From the NCBI GenBank assembly GCA_902497145.1, contig CABVDR010000040.1, positions 1-22,476 on the forward strand: a DNA stretch of 22,476 bases. The letters are read 5' to 3'. The notes under the pieces are model-generated. The model did not search any database and was not told the origin of the DNA. It worked only from the letters and a program-made list of their open reading frames with translations. Shown one piece after another: positions 1 to 7,549 of this stretch (the stretch's first letter is position 1; each line of letters opens with the position of its first letter). A program made the translations under genes and the position numbers. The DNA comes from an uncultured Oscillospiraceae bacterium (GTDB lineage Bacteria; Bacillota; Clostridia; Oscillospirales; Oscillospiraceae).

Positions 1-558
1 GTGAAGGCCATCTACGACAAGACCGGCAAGTGCATGGTGGCTGTCTCCGAGGGCATTCACTACGCCGACGGCACCTTCGTCTCCGAGGCCAAGACCTCTG
101 CCACCGACGGCTTCGGCCACGCTCAGCTGGGCGGCCTGGCTGCTCTGCTGGCCGACACCGTGAAGAACGCCACCGGCGCTAAGGTCCGCGGCATCGAGCT
201 GAGCCTGCTGCAGCGCTGCGGCTCTCACGTCGCCTCCCGCACCGACGTCACCGAGGCCTGGCAGGCCGGCGCTGCCGCGGTTGAGGCTGCCGTGGCCGGC
301 AACACCGATAAGATGGTGGCCTTCCAGTGCACCCGCGAGGGCGGCTACAAGTGCGAGACCGTGCTGGAGCCCCTGGACATCGTGGCTAACTTCGAGAAGA
401 AGGTTCCCCGCGAGTGGATCAACGAGGCCGGCAATGGCGTGACTCAGGAGTTCATCGACTATGTCCTGCCCCTCATCCAGGGCGAGGCCAACACCCCCAA
501 GGAGAACTCCCTGCCCCGCTTCGCGCACCTGAAGAAGGTTCTGACCACCTCTATGTAA
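1..558 (+). CDS. 6-phosphofructokinase, probably PPi-dependent (3' part)
   Basis: This is the C-terminal 185 codons of a phosphofructokinase, a glycolytic enzyme that phosphorylates fructose-6-phosphate. The gene runs in from the left edge, so the GTG at position 1 is an internal Val codon and not a start. Recognisable PFK C-terminal features are the VAVSEGI strand near residue 13, the LQRCGSHVASRTDVTEA segment at about 70-86, and the tail VPREWINEAGNGVT...EFIDYVLPLIQGE. That tail resembles the roughly 410-residue clostridial 'long' PFK/PFP group, many of which use pyrophosphate instead of ATP. The residues that decide phosphoryl donor (the N-terminal GGDGS/GGDDT loop) lie outside the window, so donor choice is inference. 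It ends in TAA, 8 bases before a strong terminator, so it is the last gene of its transcript. It is the only plus-strand gene supported here. Confidence 0.9.
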   Translation: MKAIYDKTGKCMVAVSEGIHYADGTFVSEAKTSATDGFGHAQLGGLAALLADTVKNATGAKVRGIELSLLQRCGSHVASRTDVTEAWQAGAAAVEAAVAGNTDKMVAFQCTREGGYKCETVLEPLDIVANFEKKVPREWINEAGNGVTQEFIDYVLPLIQGEANTPKENSLPRFAHLKKVLTTSM

Positions 559-566
559 CAAAGGAT

Positions 567-600
567 ATGGGCGCCTGGTTAAACCAGGCGCCCATTTTTT
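567..600 (+). terminator. Rho-independent terminator of the phosphofructokinase gene
   Basis: A perfect stem of about 12-13 bp (ATGGGCGCCTGGT pairing with ACCAGGCGCCCAT) with a 3-base loop is followed by a T run at 595-600. It lies immediately after the TAA at 556-558. Confidence 0.92.
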
Positions 601-658
601 ATCATTATATAAAAGGAAGGGCCGTTCCTGCGGGAACAGCCCTTCTTTTTATAATGAT
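601..658. terminator. Bidirectional terminator between convergent genes
   Basis: A second hairpin has GTTCC/GGAAC (624-628/633-637) inside GAAGGGC/GCCCTTC (616-622/639-645). A-rich and T-rich flanks at 611-614 and 646-650 give a U-tract on both strands. The outer ATCATTAT/ATAATGAT arms (601-608/651-658) extend the symmetry. It serves the minus-strand permease gene ending at 663 and backs up the terminator at 567-600. Confidence 0.85.
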
Positions 659-662
659 TTCG

Positions 663-1943
663 TCATTCCTTTTTCTCCGCCATGGGACCTGTCTTGCCCA
701 GATAGGCATCCGTGCTCTCAGGCAGAGACCGCTTGCGCAATCCGTAGCGTACCAGGCGGCTGATGATGCTGTAAAACATGGCAAACACCGGTACGCCCAG
801 AACCATTCCGGCAAAGCCAAACAGCCCGCCGAAGAGCAAGATCGAAAACAACACCCAGAAGGAGTCCAGTCCAGTGGAGTCGCCCAGAATCTTGGGGCCC
901 AGAATGTTGCCGTCAAACTGCTGCAGGATCAGCACAAAGATACAGAAGTACACGCACTGTAAGGGACTCACCAGCAGGATCAGCAAAGCGCAGGGGATGG
1001 CGCCGATAAAGGGACCGAAGAAAGGAATCACATTGGTGACCCCAATGATCACCGCCAGCAGCATGGGGTACGGGAACTTCAGCAGATTGCAGAAGATCAG
1101 GGCAATGATGCCGATAATCAGGGAGTCCAGCAGTTTGCCATTGATAAAACCGCTTAAAATACGATAGGCATTCCGGGTCTCCTCCACCAGAAAGTCGGCG
1201 ATCCGGGTGGGAAAAATGCTGTATGTGATCTTCTTGGACTGGGCAGCAAATTTGTTTTTCCGCACCAGTACGTAAACCGATACGATTACCGCGATGAGCA
1301 GATCCTTCAGCAGCATCAAAATGGCCCAGATTCCGGCATACACTCCGCTGAACACTCCAGACAGGCGGGGAAACAGCTCCTTCTGGATCCAATCAATCGT
1401 GGCATCGGCGGATTGGAAGTTCATCAGCAGGCTATTCTCATTAAACCACGTCTCCAGGGATTCCGAGGCCTTGATATAATAGGGCAGCACCGCCTCCTGC
1501 ACATCAGGATTGTCCCGGAAGAAGTCGGTGAGCCACTTCTGCAGGCTGTCGATGTAGCCTGGGCAGGCGTTAATGAGGCCTACAATGCTGGAGTACACCT
1601 GGGGCAGTACCATGGCCAGCAAAATATATACCACCAGAACCGCAAAGACCAGGCTGAGCAGAATGGAGATAAAATACAGCAGGCCGTCCTTCCTAGGCCA
1701 GTTTACCCACACGCCTTTCATCCACTCCCGCAAAAAGTCATAGATGTGGCGCTGAATCGGCAGCAGCAGAAAAGCCAATACCAACCCATAGAAAATGGGC
1801 CGCAGGATATAAGAAAGAGTATCCAGAAGGGCGGTGATGGCCGAAATATGGTAGATGGCAAAGAACATCAGGATGGCCGCCGCAATGACTGCGAAGGCAG
1901 TGACCCCCGCAGCCAGGTACGGCCCAAATTTTCGTTGTCTCAT
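663..1943 (-). CDS. AI-2E family transporter (PerM/YdbI/YtvI type permease)
   Basis: This is a 426-residue integral membrane protein of the AI-2E transporter family (former DUF20, PF01594). Members are variously tied to autoinducer-2 export, Na+/H+ antiport or unknown efflux, so the substrate cannot be read from sequence. Hydrophobic segments lie at about 8-31, 46-63, 88-115, 205-227, 272-290, 292-325, 328-342 and 362-395, with a soluble loop at about 120-200. Family hallmarks are GVTNVIPFFGPFIGAIP (301-317) and QQFDGNILGPKILGDSTGL (341-359). The start is an ATG at 1943, 19 bases downstream of the purB stop. No good Shine-Dalgarno precedes it, so translation is probably coupled to purB. The C-terminus is short and charged (AEKKE), and transcription then enters the bidirectional terminator at 601-658. 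Length is a little above the usual 350-400. Confidence 0.9.
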   Translation of the reverse strand: MRQRKFGPYLAAGVTAFAVIAAAILMFFAIYHISAITALLDTLSYILRPIFYGLVLAFLLLPIQRHIYDFLREWMKGVWVNWPRKDGLLYFISILLSLVFAVLVVYILLAMVLPQVYSSIVGLINACPGYIDSLQKWLTDFFRDNPDVQEAVLPYYIKASESLETWFNENSLLMNFQSADATIDWIQKELFPRLSGVFSGVYAGIWAILMLLKDLLIAVIVSVYVLVRKNKFAAQSKKITYSIFPTRIADFLVEETRNAYRILSGFINGKLLDSLIIGIIALIFCNLLKFPYPMLLAVIIGVTNVIPFFGPFIGAIPCALLILLVSPLQCVYFCIFVLILQQFDGNILGPKILGDSTGLDSFWVLFSILLFGGLFGFAGMVLGVPVFAMFYSIISRLVRYGLRKRSLPESTDAYLGKTGPMAEKKE

Positions 1944-1962
1944 ACTTAAGGCACCGACTTTC

Positions 1963-3399
1963 TTACACCTTCAGCTCGGTCTCCTTGTCTGCCAGGGCGT
2001 CCTGATAGCGCTCCAGCACCGGGGCCACACACTCCGCCAAAAACTCCTCCACCTGCTGGGGGCAGCGGCCAATGTAGGCGCTGGGCTCCATGTGGGCGGA
2101 CAGCTCTTCCTTGGTCATACCGAAGGCGGGGTCGGCGGCAATGAGGTCAATGAGATTGTTGGACAGACCCAGGTCCTTTACGTTCTTGCCCGCCTCCTGG
2201 GACAGCACCCGGATGCGCTCATGGAGCTCCTGCCGGTCGCCGCCCCGCTTCACCGCGTCCATCATAATGTTTTCGCTGGCCATGAAGGGCAGCTCCTCCA
2301 GCACGTGCTTCTCAATGACCTTGGGATGGACCACCAGACCGGAGGCCACGTTCTCCATGATATTCAGGATGGCGTCTACCGCCAGGAAGGCCTCGGGCAC
2401 GCTCAGGCGCTTGTTGGCCGAGTCGTCCAGGGTGCGCTCAAACCACTGGGTGGCAGTGGTGATGGCGGGGTTGCCCACGTCCACGATGACATACCGGGCC
2501 AGGGAGCAGATACGCTCGCAGCGCATGGGGTTACGCTTGTAGGGCATGGCGGAAGAGCCGATCTGGTTCTTCTCAAAGGGCTCCTCTACCTCCTTGAGAT
2601 GGCACAGCAGGCGCATGTCGGTGGCGAACTTGCTGGCGCTCTGGGCGATGCCAGCCAAAGTGGACACCACGTTGTAGTCCATCTTCCGGGAGTAGGTCTG
2701 CCCGCTGACGGGAACCACCGCGTCAAAGCCCATCTCCTTGGCGATCTTGGCCTCCAGCTGCTTCACCTTCTCGTGGTCGCCCTCAAAGAGCTCCAGGAAG
2801 GAGGCCTGGGTGCCGGTGGTGCCCTTGGAGCCCAGCAGCTTCAGGGTGGTGAGGCGGTACTCCACCTCCTGCAGATCCATGAGCAGCTCATTCATCCACA
2901 GGGTGGCACGCTTGCCCACGGTGACCAGCTGGGCGGCCTGGAAGTGGGTAAAGCCCAGGGTGGGCATGGCCTTATATTCCTCGGCAAACTTGGCCAGCTT
3001 GGCAATGACCCGCACTAGCTTGCGGCGCACCAGCTCCAGCCCCTCCTTCATAAGGATCACGTCGGTGTTGTCACCCACGTAGCAGCTGGTGGCGCCCAGG
3101 TGAATGATGGGCATGGCCTTGGGGCACAGCTCGCCGTAGGTATGGACATGGGCCATTACGTCGTGGCGCAGCTTCTTCTCCCACTGGGCAGCCTTCTCGT
3201 AGTCGATATCGTTGATGTGGGCCTCCAGCTCATCCACCTGCTCCTGGGTGACGGGCAGGCCCAGCTCCATCTCGGCCCGGGCCAGGGCTACCCACAGCCG
3301 ACGCCAGGTGGTAAACTTCTTATCCGCGGAGAAGAGGTAGAGCATCTCATCGCTGGCGTAGCGGGAGGAAAGGGGGCTCTCATAGGTATTGGTAGGCAT
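1963..3399 (-). CDS. purB: Adenylosuccinate lyase
   Basis: This cytosolic enzyme cleaves SAICAR to AICAR and adenylosuccinate to AMP, both with release of fumarate, in purine biosynthesis. The 478-residue length and sequence match the longer PurB group. The fumarase/aspartase superfamily signature GSSAMPYKRNPM is at 281-292, with the catalytic serine in that mobile loop. The general acid/base region HDVMAHVHTYG is at 79-89, and THFQAAQ at 151-157 contains the second conserved His. The N-terminal SPLSSRYAS is typical of this subgroup. The ATG at 3399 is preceded by AAAAGGACG at suitable spacing. A promoter (TATAAT at 3477-3482) and a 5' leader hairpin lie just upstream. It is first in a two-gene unit with the permease. 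There are no other pur genes nearby, as is common for purB. Confidence 0.96.
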   Translation of the reverse strand: MPTNTYESPLSSRYASDEMLYLFSADKKFTTWRRLWVALARAEMELGLPVTQEQVDELEAHINDIDYEKAAQWEKKLRHDVMAHVHTYGELCPKAMPIIHLGATSCYVGDNTDVILMKEGLELVRRKLVRVIAKLAKFAEEYKAMPTLGFTHFQAAQLVTVGKRATLWMNELLMDLQEVEYRLTTLKLLGSKGTTGTQASFLELFEGDHEKVKQLEAKIAKEMGFDAVVPVSGQTYSRKMDYNVVSTLAGIAQSASKFATDMRLLCHLKEVEEPFEKNQIGSSAMPYKRNPMRCERICSLARYVIVDVGNPAITTATQWFERTLDDSANKRLSVPEAFLAVDAILNIMENVASGLVVHPKVIEKHVLEELPFMASENIMMDAVKRGGDRQELHERIRVLSQEAGKNVKDLGLSNNLIDLIAADPAFGMTKEELSAHMEPSAYIGRCPQQVEEFLAECVAPVLERYQDALADKETELKV

Positions 3400-3427
3400 T
3401 GTGTCATCGTCCTTTTCTGTTTATTCC

Positions 3428-3450
3428 GGGGAAAGGGCATGCCTCTCCCC
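3428..3450 (-). promoter_or_regulatory. Hairpin in the purB 5' leader
   Basis: In the minus-strand transcript GGGGAGAGG (3450-3442) pairs with CCUUUCCCC (3436-3428). This gives 9 bp including one G-U, with a 5-base loop, about 29 bases upstream of the purB ATG. It has no U-tract, so it is not a terminator. It is too small to be a purine riboswitch. It may stabilise the leader, but regulatory meaning is inference. Confidence 0.4.
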
Positions 3451-3476
3451 TGCCGGACACGGCTTCTTTCTGTTTG

Positions 3477-3505
3477 ATTATATCCTATCTCCGCCGCCTT
3501 TGCCA
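3477..3505 (-). promoter_or_regulatory. Promoter of purB
   Basis: A perfect TATAAT -10 box reads on the minus strand (ATTATA at 3477-3482 on plus). The -35 candidate 17-18 bases upstream (TGGCAA / GTGGCA) is weak. It lies between the TepA-like gene's terminator (about 3590) and purB (3399) and would give a leader of about 70 bases. Confidence 0.6.
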
Positions 3506-3542
3506 CCGTTTCCCGAAAGTTTCGCAAAATTTTAATAATCAT

Positions 3543-3590
3543 AAAAAAGTTCGGCGCTCCGGCGGCCTGCTGCCGCCAAAGCGCCGAAGT
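3543..3590 (-). terminator. Rho-independent terminator of the TepA-like protease gene
   Basis: On the minus strand TTCGGCGCT (3588-3580) pairs with AGCGCCGAA (3558-3550). An inner GGCGGC/GCCGCC stem (3577-3572/3566-3561) is present, and a TTTTTT run (3548-3543) follows. It begins a few bases after the TAG at 3597-3599. Confidence 0.9.
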
Positions 3591-3596
3591 TCTTGA

Positions 3597-4307
3597 CTAT
3601 GCTTGTTTCTCCCCGGCCCGCCGCTCCCGGATCATTCCGTGCAGGCAGTCCAGCGCGGAAGACAGGCCGCCGATCTCATCGATCAGTCCCAGCTCTACCG
3701 CCTCCTGGCCATAGATCACACTGCCCACATCGGCAGCCAGCTCCCCGGTTTTCATCATCAGCTCGGTAAAGGTCTCCCGCTTGATCTTGCTGTTGGCGGT
3801 GACAAACTGGGTGATGCGCTCCTGGACCCGCTCAAAGTAATAGAAGGTCTGGGGTACCCCGATGACCAGCCCGTTGAGCCGCACCGGGTGGATGGTCATG
3901 GCTGCCGAGGGGGCGATAAAGGACCGCTTGGCCGACACTGCCAGAGGCACTCCAATGGAGTGCCCCCCTCCCAGCACCAGGGAGACGGTGGGCTTGGACA
4001 TGCCGGCAATGAGCTCCGCAATGCCCAGCCCCGCCTCCACGTCACCTCCCACCGTGTTGAGGAGTACCAACAGCCCGTCGATGGCCTCGCTCTCCTCCAC
4101 CAGGGCCAGCAGAGGCATAACGTGCTCATATTTTGTGCTCTTGCTGGTGGGAGGCAGCACCTGATGGCCCTCCACCTGCCCCACAATGGTCAGCACGTGG
4201 ACGGTGCCCTTGCTGGTTTGAATAATGGAGGAACCATACTCCAAAATGGGGTTTTCCTCCTTGGTGGTCTCCGGGATATTTTCCTGTAAATCCTTGTTTT
4301 CGTCCAT
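3597..4307 (-). CDS. tepA: ClpP-like serine protease, TepA (translocation-enhancing protein) type
   Basis: This 236-residue protein has the ClpP/crotonase fold. It is closest to the Bacillus TepA group of ATPase-independent ClpP relatives, which has been linked to presecretory protein processing. The ClpP elements are in order: NTVGGDVEAGL (84-94, oxyanion strand region), GGGHSIG with probable nucleophile Ser117, TIHPVR with His140, and Asp193 before GQEAVELGLIDEIGG (200-214). The triad assignment is by motif position. The N-terminal 30 residues are charged and have no signal peptide. The start is ATG at 4307 because AAAGGAG sits 8 bases upstream. The frame stays open a further 43 codons but without a ribosome site, and that part crosses an inverted repeat. 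It stands alone between two structured intergenic regions. Confidence 0.85.
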   Translation of the reverse strand: MDENKDLQENIPETTKEENPILEYGSSIIQTSKGTVHVLTIVGQVEGHQVLPPTSKSTKYEHVMPLLALVEESEAIDGLLVLLNTVGGDVEAGLGIAELIAGMSKPTVSLVLGGGHSIGVPLAVSAKRSFIAPSAAMTIHPVRLNGLVIGVPQTFYYFERVQERITQFVTANSKIKRETFTELMMKTGELAADVGSVIYGQEAVELGLIDEIGGLSSALDCLHGMIRERRAGEKQA

Positions 4308-4347
4308 ACGTCCGCTCCTTTCCATGTCTTTCGTTAGGATGACCGAA

Positions 4348-4396
4348 TTGGAGCGGAATAAACAAAAAACTGCCCCCGCCGGAGTTTTCGCTCCAA
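4348..4396. repeat. Inverted repeat in the TepA-like gene leader
   Basis: TTGGAGCG (4348-4355) and CGCTCCAA (4389-4396) are exact inverted copies separated by 33 bases that include an A6 run (T6 on the coding strand). It could fold in the 5' leader of the protease gene about 40 bases before its start codon. Function is unknown. Confidence 0.45.
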
Positions 4397-4415
4397 CGGA
4401 GACAGCCTTAACAGA

Positions 4416-4470
4416 GGCGAAACGCAGTTTCGCCAAAAGTTCTTTTGGTTCTTTTCTTTCAAGAAAAGAA
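4416..4470. repeat. Array of three adjoining perfect hairpins (REP-like element, possible terminator of the M18 gene)
   Basis: Three near loop-less palindromes lie back to back: GGCGAAAC-GCA-GTTTCGCC (4416-4434), CCAAAAG-TT-CTTTTGG (4433-4448) and TTCTTTTCTT-TC-AAGAAAAGAA (4449-4470). The last begins directly after the stop codon of the aminopeptidase gene. The composition is unlike that of neighbouring DNA. It does not have the usual hairpin plus U-tract form, although the T-rich arm just after the stop could contribute to 3' end formation. It resembles the short intergenic palindromic repeats seen in this bacterial group, but no second copy was found in the window. Confidence 0.6.
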
Positions 4471-5880
4471 TTAAGCCTCGTAGATGGCCTTCATGCCCTT
4501 AAAGGTCATATAGCAGTCCAGCTTGCTCACCGTCTCGAAGGGGGCGTGCATGCTGAGCACCGGCACGCCCGCGTCCAGGGTGTCAATGTTCCGCTCAGCC
4601 ATGAACATGGCCACGGTGCCGCCGCCGCCGGCGTCTACTTTGCCAAGTTCCGCCATCTGCCAGACCACGTCGGCCTCGTCCAGTACCTTGCGCACATAGG
4701 CCACCAGCTCGGCGGAGGCGTCGGAGGCGCCGGACTTGCCCCGGGCGCCGGTGTACTTGCACAGACCCACGCCGTAGTTCACCAGGGCGCTGTTACGCTT
4801 CTCATACACCTCGGCAAAGTTGGGGTCGTAGGCGGCGGTCACGTCGGCGGAGAGACAGAAGGAGGCCTCATAGCAGGTCCGCAGGGACACCCCCTGCCCC
4901 GCGCACAGGTCGGCCATAAAGGTGTCGAAGGCAGCGGACTTCATGCCGGTGACGCCCTCGGAGCCGATCTCCTCCTTGTCGGCCAGCATACACACGGCAG
5001 TGCGCCGGGGATTGTTCAGCTGGAGCAGAGCGGCCAGGCAGGCGTAGCCGCACACCCGGTCGTCGTGGCCGTAGGCGCCGATGAGGGAGCGGTCAAAGCC
5101 GATGTCGCAGGCGTTGAAGGCAGGGACGGCAGAGAGCTCCGCGGAGATAAAGTCCTCCTCCACGATGCCGTACTTCCGGTTGAGCAGGTCCAGAATAGCG
5201 ATCTTCACCCGGTCCTTGCCCTCGTCATCCGCCAAAGGACGGCTGCCCACCAGGATGTTCAGATTTTCTGCCGGAATGGCCTCGCTCAGGGCCTTCTTGG
5301 ACTGCTCAGAGCCCAGATGGGGCAGCAGGTCGTCGATGGTGAACTTGGGGTCCCCCTCCCCGTTGCCTACGGAGACCCGGATGACCTCCCCGTTTTTCAG
5401 AGCCACAACACCGTGGAGCTCCAGGGGGATAGTCACCCACTGGTACTTGCGCAGACCGCCGTAGTAGTGGGTCTTCAGGAAGGAAAGCTCGTCGGCCTCA
5501 TAGAGAGGAGTCTGCTTCAGATCCAGGCGAGGAGAGTCAATGTGGGCCGCGCCGATGTTGGCGCCCTTGTCCAGCTTCTCCTGCCCCATGACGGCCAGCA
5601 TTACCGCCTTGCCCCGGTTCACCCGGTATACCTTGTCCCCGGGCTTGAGCTCCATGCCCCGCTCATAGGGCCGGAAGCCAGCGTCTTTCGCCAGGGCCAC
5701 CGCCCGCTCCACGCACTCCCGCTCGGTCTTGCCCGCGTCCAAAAACTGCTTATAGCCAGTGCAGTAGGCCTCCATGGGCTCCAGCTCCTGGGGATCCATG
5801 CGGTCGTAACCGTTCTTTTTATCATAGCACAGGGCTTTGCGCAGCTGCTCGCCCCGGGTCAGTTCCTTTTTTTCGTCCAT
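4471..5880 (-). CDS. M18 family metalloaminopeptidase (aspartyl aminopeptidase type)
   Basis: This 469-residue cytosolic dinuclear-zinc aminopeptidase removes N-terminal residues, typically acidic or neutral, from peptides. The metal-binding and catalytic signature is complete: AAHIDSPRLD with His113, GAYGHDDRVCGY with Asp273/274, ADKEEIGSEG with the general-base and ligand pair Glu303/Glu304, SADV with Asp346, and SMHAPFE with His445. Length matches the M18 family (about 430-480). The ATG at 5880 follows AAAGGAGG at ideal spacing. It is the last gene of the long ddl-led run, 21 bases after coaE, and ends at the triple-hairpin element. The exact residue preference cannot be deduced from sequence. 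Confidence 0.94.
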   Translation of the reverse strand: MDEKKELTRGEQLRKALCYDKKNGYDRMDPQELEPMEAYCTGYKQFLDAGKTERECVERAVALAKDAGFRPYERGMELKPGDKVYRVNRGKAVMLAVMGQEKLDKGANIGAAHIDSPRLDLKQTPLYEADELSFLKTHYYGGLRKYQWVTIPLELHGVVALKNGEVIRVSVGNGEGDPKFTIDDLLPHLGSEQSKKALSEAIPAENLNILVGSRPLADDEGKDRVKIAILDLLNRKYGIVEEDFISAELSAVPAFNACDIGFDRSLIGAYGHDDRVCGYACLAALLQLNNPRRTAVCMLADKEEIGSEGVTGMKSAAFDTFMADLCAGQGVSLRTCYEASFCLSADVTAAYDPNFAEVYEKRNSALVNYGVGLCKYTGARGKSGASDASAELVAYVRKVLDEADVVWQMAELGKVDAGGGGTVAMFMAERNIDTLDAGVPVLSMHAPFETVSKLDCYMTFKGMKAIYEA

Positions 5881-5901
5881 CAGAAACTCCTCCTTTGCTG
5901 A

Positions 5902-6507
5902 TTAGTGTATGTTCTTATGTAAAATTGATTCCAACAGCGTCTTGGCTTGGAGGGCAAATTCTTCCGGCCCGGCGCAGTTGTTATTTAATGTATACTTGCA
6001 CCCTTGGGTAAAATAGTCGTCGCTCTTCTGGGCCTTCACCCGGGACCAGGCGTATTCCTCCGAGATCCCCTCCCGAGCTATGATCCGGGTTACCCGCACC
6101 TCAGCAGGCGCGATCACCGCAATGGTGGCATCGCAAAGCTGAGCCAAGGGGCTCTCCAGCAGAGAGATGGCGTCGATGGCTACCAGAGTCCGCCCCTTCG
6201 AGCAGTACTCCTCCAGCAGCTGCCGCACGCGCTCCACCGTGGCGGTCTGGGCGATGGCGTTGAGCTGCTCCAGCTTCTCTGGGTCTCCAAACACCATGGA
6301 GCCCAGCTTTTTCCGGTCAATGGCGCCGCTCTTGTCCCGCAGGGGGCCAAAGGCGCTCTCCAGCCTTGCCTGTAATGCAATATCACTTTCCAGAAGGTCG
6401 TGGTATACCGCGTCGCAGTCAATGACCGCGCCCCCCAGCTTCTCCACCTCCCGCAGAGCGGTGGTTTTGCCCGCCCCCGTAGGGCCGGTGATGCCGATAA
6501 TGGTCAT
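5902..6507 (-). CDS. coaE: Dephospho-CoA kinase
   Basis: This enzyme catalyses the last step of coenzyme A synthesis, ATP-dependent phosphorylation of the 3'-hydroxyl of dephospho-CoA. The 201-residue length is typical. The P-loop GPTGAGKTT is at residues 8-16, DCDAVYHDLL at 30-39 is the CoaE substrate-site motif, and a lid-like segment with paired Arg residues (RVTRIIAREGISEEYAWSR) lies around 140-158. The start ATG is 3 bases after the tsaC stop, and the GAGGTG within the end of tsaC acts as its ribosome site, so translation is coupled. The C-terminal HKNIH tail has nothing notable. Confidence 0.94.
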   Translation of the reverse strand: MTIIGITGPTGAGKTTALREVEKLGGAVIDCDAVYHDLLESDIALQARLESAFGPLRDKSGAIDRKKLGSMVFGDPEKLEQLNAIAQTATVERVRQLLEEYCSKGRTLVAIDAISLLESPLAQLCDATIAVIAPAEVRVTRIIAREGISEEYAWSRVKAQKSDDYFTQGCKYTLNNNCAGPEEFALQAKTLLESILHKNIH

Positions 6508-6510
6508 AGC

Positions 6511-7524
6511 TTACACCTCGATGATATGAAACCCCGCCGCCTTGTTGAGGCGGTTGGAGATGGCCAGGCCGATGCCGGAGGCATCGGGGCACTGGGCCCA
6601 GATGGTTTTTACCGGGGTGTGGTCGAAGAAGCGCAGGGCATCAAAGATGTGCCGGGCCTGCTCTCCCTTATCTCCGGCGGGGCCCAGCTGCTCCACATAG
6701 TGGGACGGAAACAGGGGAGCGAACTCGTCAAAGCAGATGATTCCATCCCCCGGGGCCGCATGGGCAGCGATATATTCTGCGCTCTTTTTCGGGTCGCCGG
6801 TGACCACCGTCACCGGGGCCTTGGGAGCGTAGTGGCGGTACTTCATGCCGGGGGCCTTGGGCTTCTCCCCCGCCCCCATAAGCCGGGTGACCGCCGGATC
6901 TACCGCAACCTCCCCCAGCACCGCTTCCAGCTGCTCCAGGGTGATGCCTCCCGGCCGCAGAAGCCGGGCCGGGGTCTCGGTGAGGTCGATGATGGTGGAC
7001 TCCACCCCTACCGAGCAGGGGCCGCCATCCACAATGGCGTCGATCTTCCCGTCCATGTCCTCCCACATGTGGGCGGCGGTGGTGGGGCTGGGACGGCCCG
7101 AGGTGTTCCCTGAGGGGGCCGCCACCGGCACGTCCGCCGCTTCCAGAATGGCGTGACACAGCGGATGGGAGGGGCAGCGCATCCCTACCGTGTCCAGGCC
7201 CGCGGTTACCACATCGGGGACGATGGGCTTGCGCTTTAAAATCATGGTCAGCGGCCCCGGCCAGTAGGCCTCGGCCAGCTGATAGGCTGTCAAAGGAATC
7301 TCTCTACAGTACCGCTCCAGGTGGTCTGCGGAGGGGATATGGAGAATCAGAGGGTTGTCCTGGGGACGGCCCTTGGCCTCAAAGATGTGGGCCACCGCCT
7401 CCTCGTTGAGGCCGTTGGCACCCAGACCGTACACTGTTTCGGTGGGAATCCCCAGCAGACCGCCATCCCGGAGGATGGCGGCGGCCTCATCGATATCTTT
7501 TTCTGTCAGTTGCTTTGTATTCAA
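6511..7524 (-). CDS. L-threonylcarbamoyladenylate synthase (Sua5/YwlC)
   Basis: This protein makes threonylcarbamoyl-AMP from Thr, bicarbonate and ATP for the t6A37 modification of ANN-decoding tRNAs. The N-terminal YrdC domain (about 7-200) contains GIPTETVYGLGAN (25-37), KGRPQDNPL (51-59), PSGNTSGRPSPT (about 137-148) and VESTIIDL. The C-terminal Sua5 domain (about 225-337) makes this the long, two-domain form. The start codon is TTG at 7524-7522, chosen because AAGGAG lies 8 bases upstream and no in-frame ATG or GTG with a ribosome site fits the conserved N-terminus better. It sits 25 bases after the HAD gene and is coupled to coaE. Confidence 0.93.
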   Translation of the reverse strand: MNTKQLTEKDIDEAAAILRDGGLLGIPTETVYGLGANGLNEEAVAHIFEAKGRPQDNPLILHIPSADHLERYCREIPLTAYQLAEAYWPGPLTMILKRKPIVPDVVTAGLDTVGMRCPSHPLCHAILEAADVPVAAPSGNTSGRPSPTTAAHMWEDMDGKIDAIVDGGPCSVGVESTIIDLTETPARLLRPGGITLEQLEAVLGEVAVDPAVTRLMGAGEKPKAPGMKYRHYAPKAPVTVVTGDPKKSAEYIAAHAAPGDGIICFDEFAPLFPSHYVEQLGPAGDKGEQARHIFDALRFFDHTPVKTIWAQCPDASGIGLAISNRLNKAAGFHIIEV

Positions 7525-7549
7525 CGAAAAGACTCCTTACTTCTTCTGC

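Noticed and set aside
1855..3018. A 387-codon open frame on the plus strand opposite purB
   Set aside because: It is an antisense shadow of purB, with repetitive HGG/LLH composition and no family match.
3400..3500. Purine riboswitch upstream of purB
   Set aside because: The leader from the -10 box to the start codon is only about 70 bases. It contains one simple hairpin, with none of the three-way-junction structure of a purine aptamer.
4225..5901. A 558-codon open frame on the plus strand opposite the M18 aminopeptidase gene
   Set aside because: It is antisense to a complete M18 enzyme with all catalytic residues. The translation is a low-complexity His/Gly/Leu/Val-rich string with no recognisable family and no ribosome site. 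It is a GC-driven shadow.
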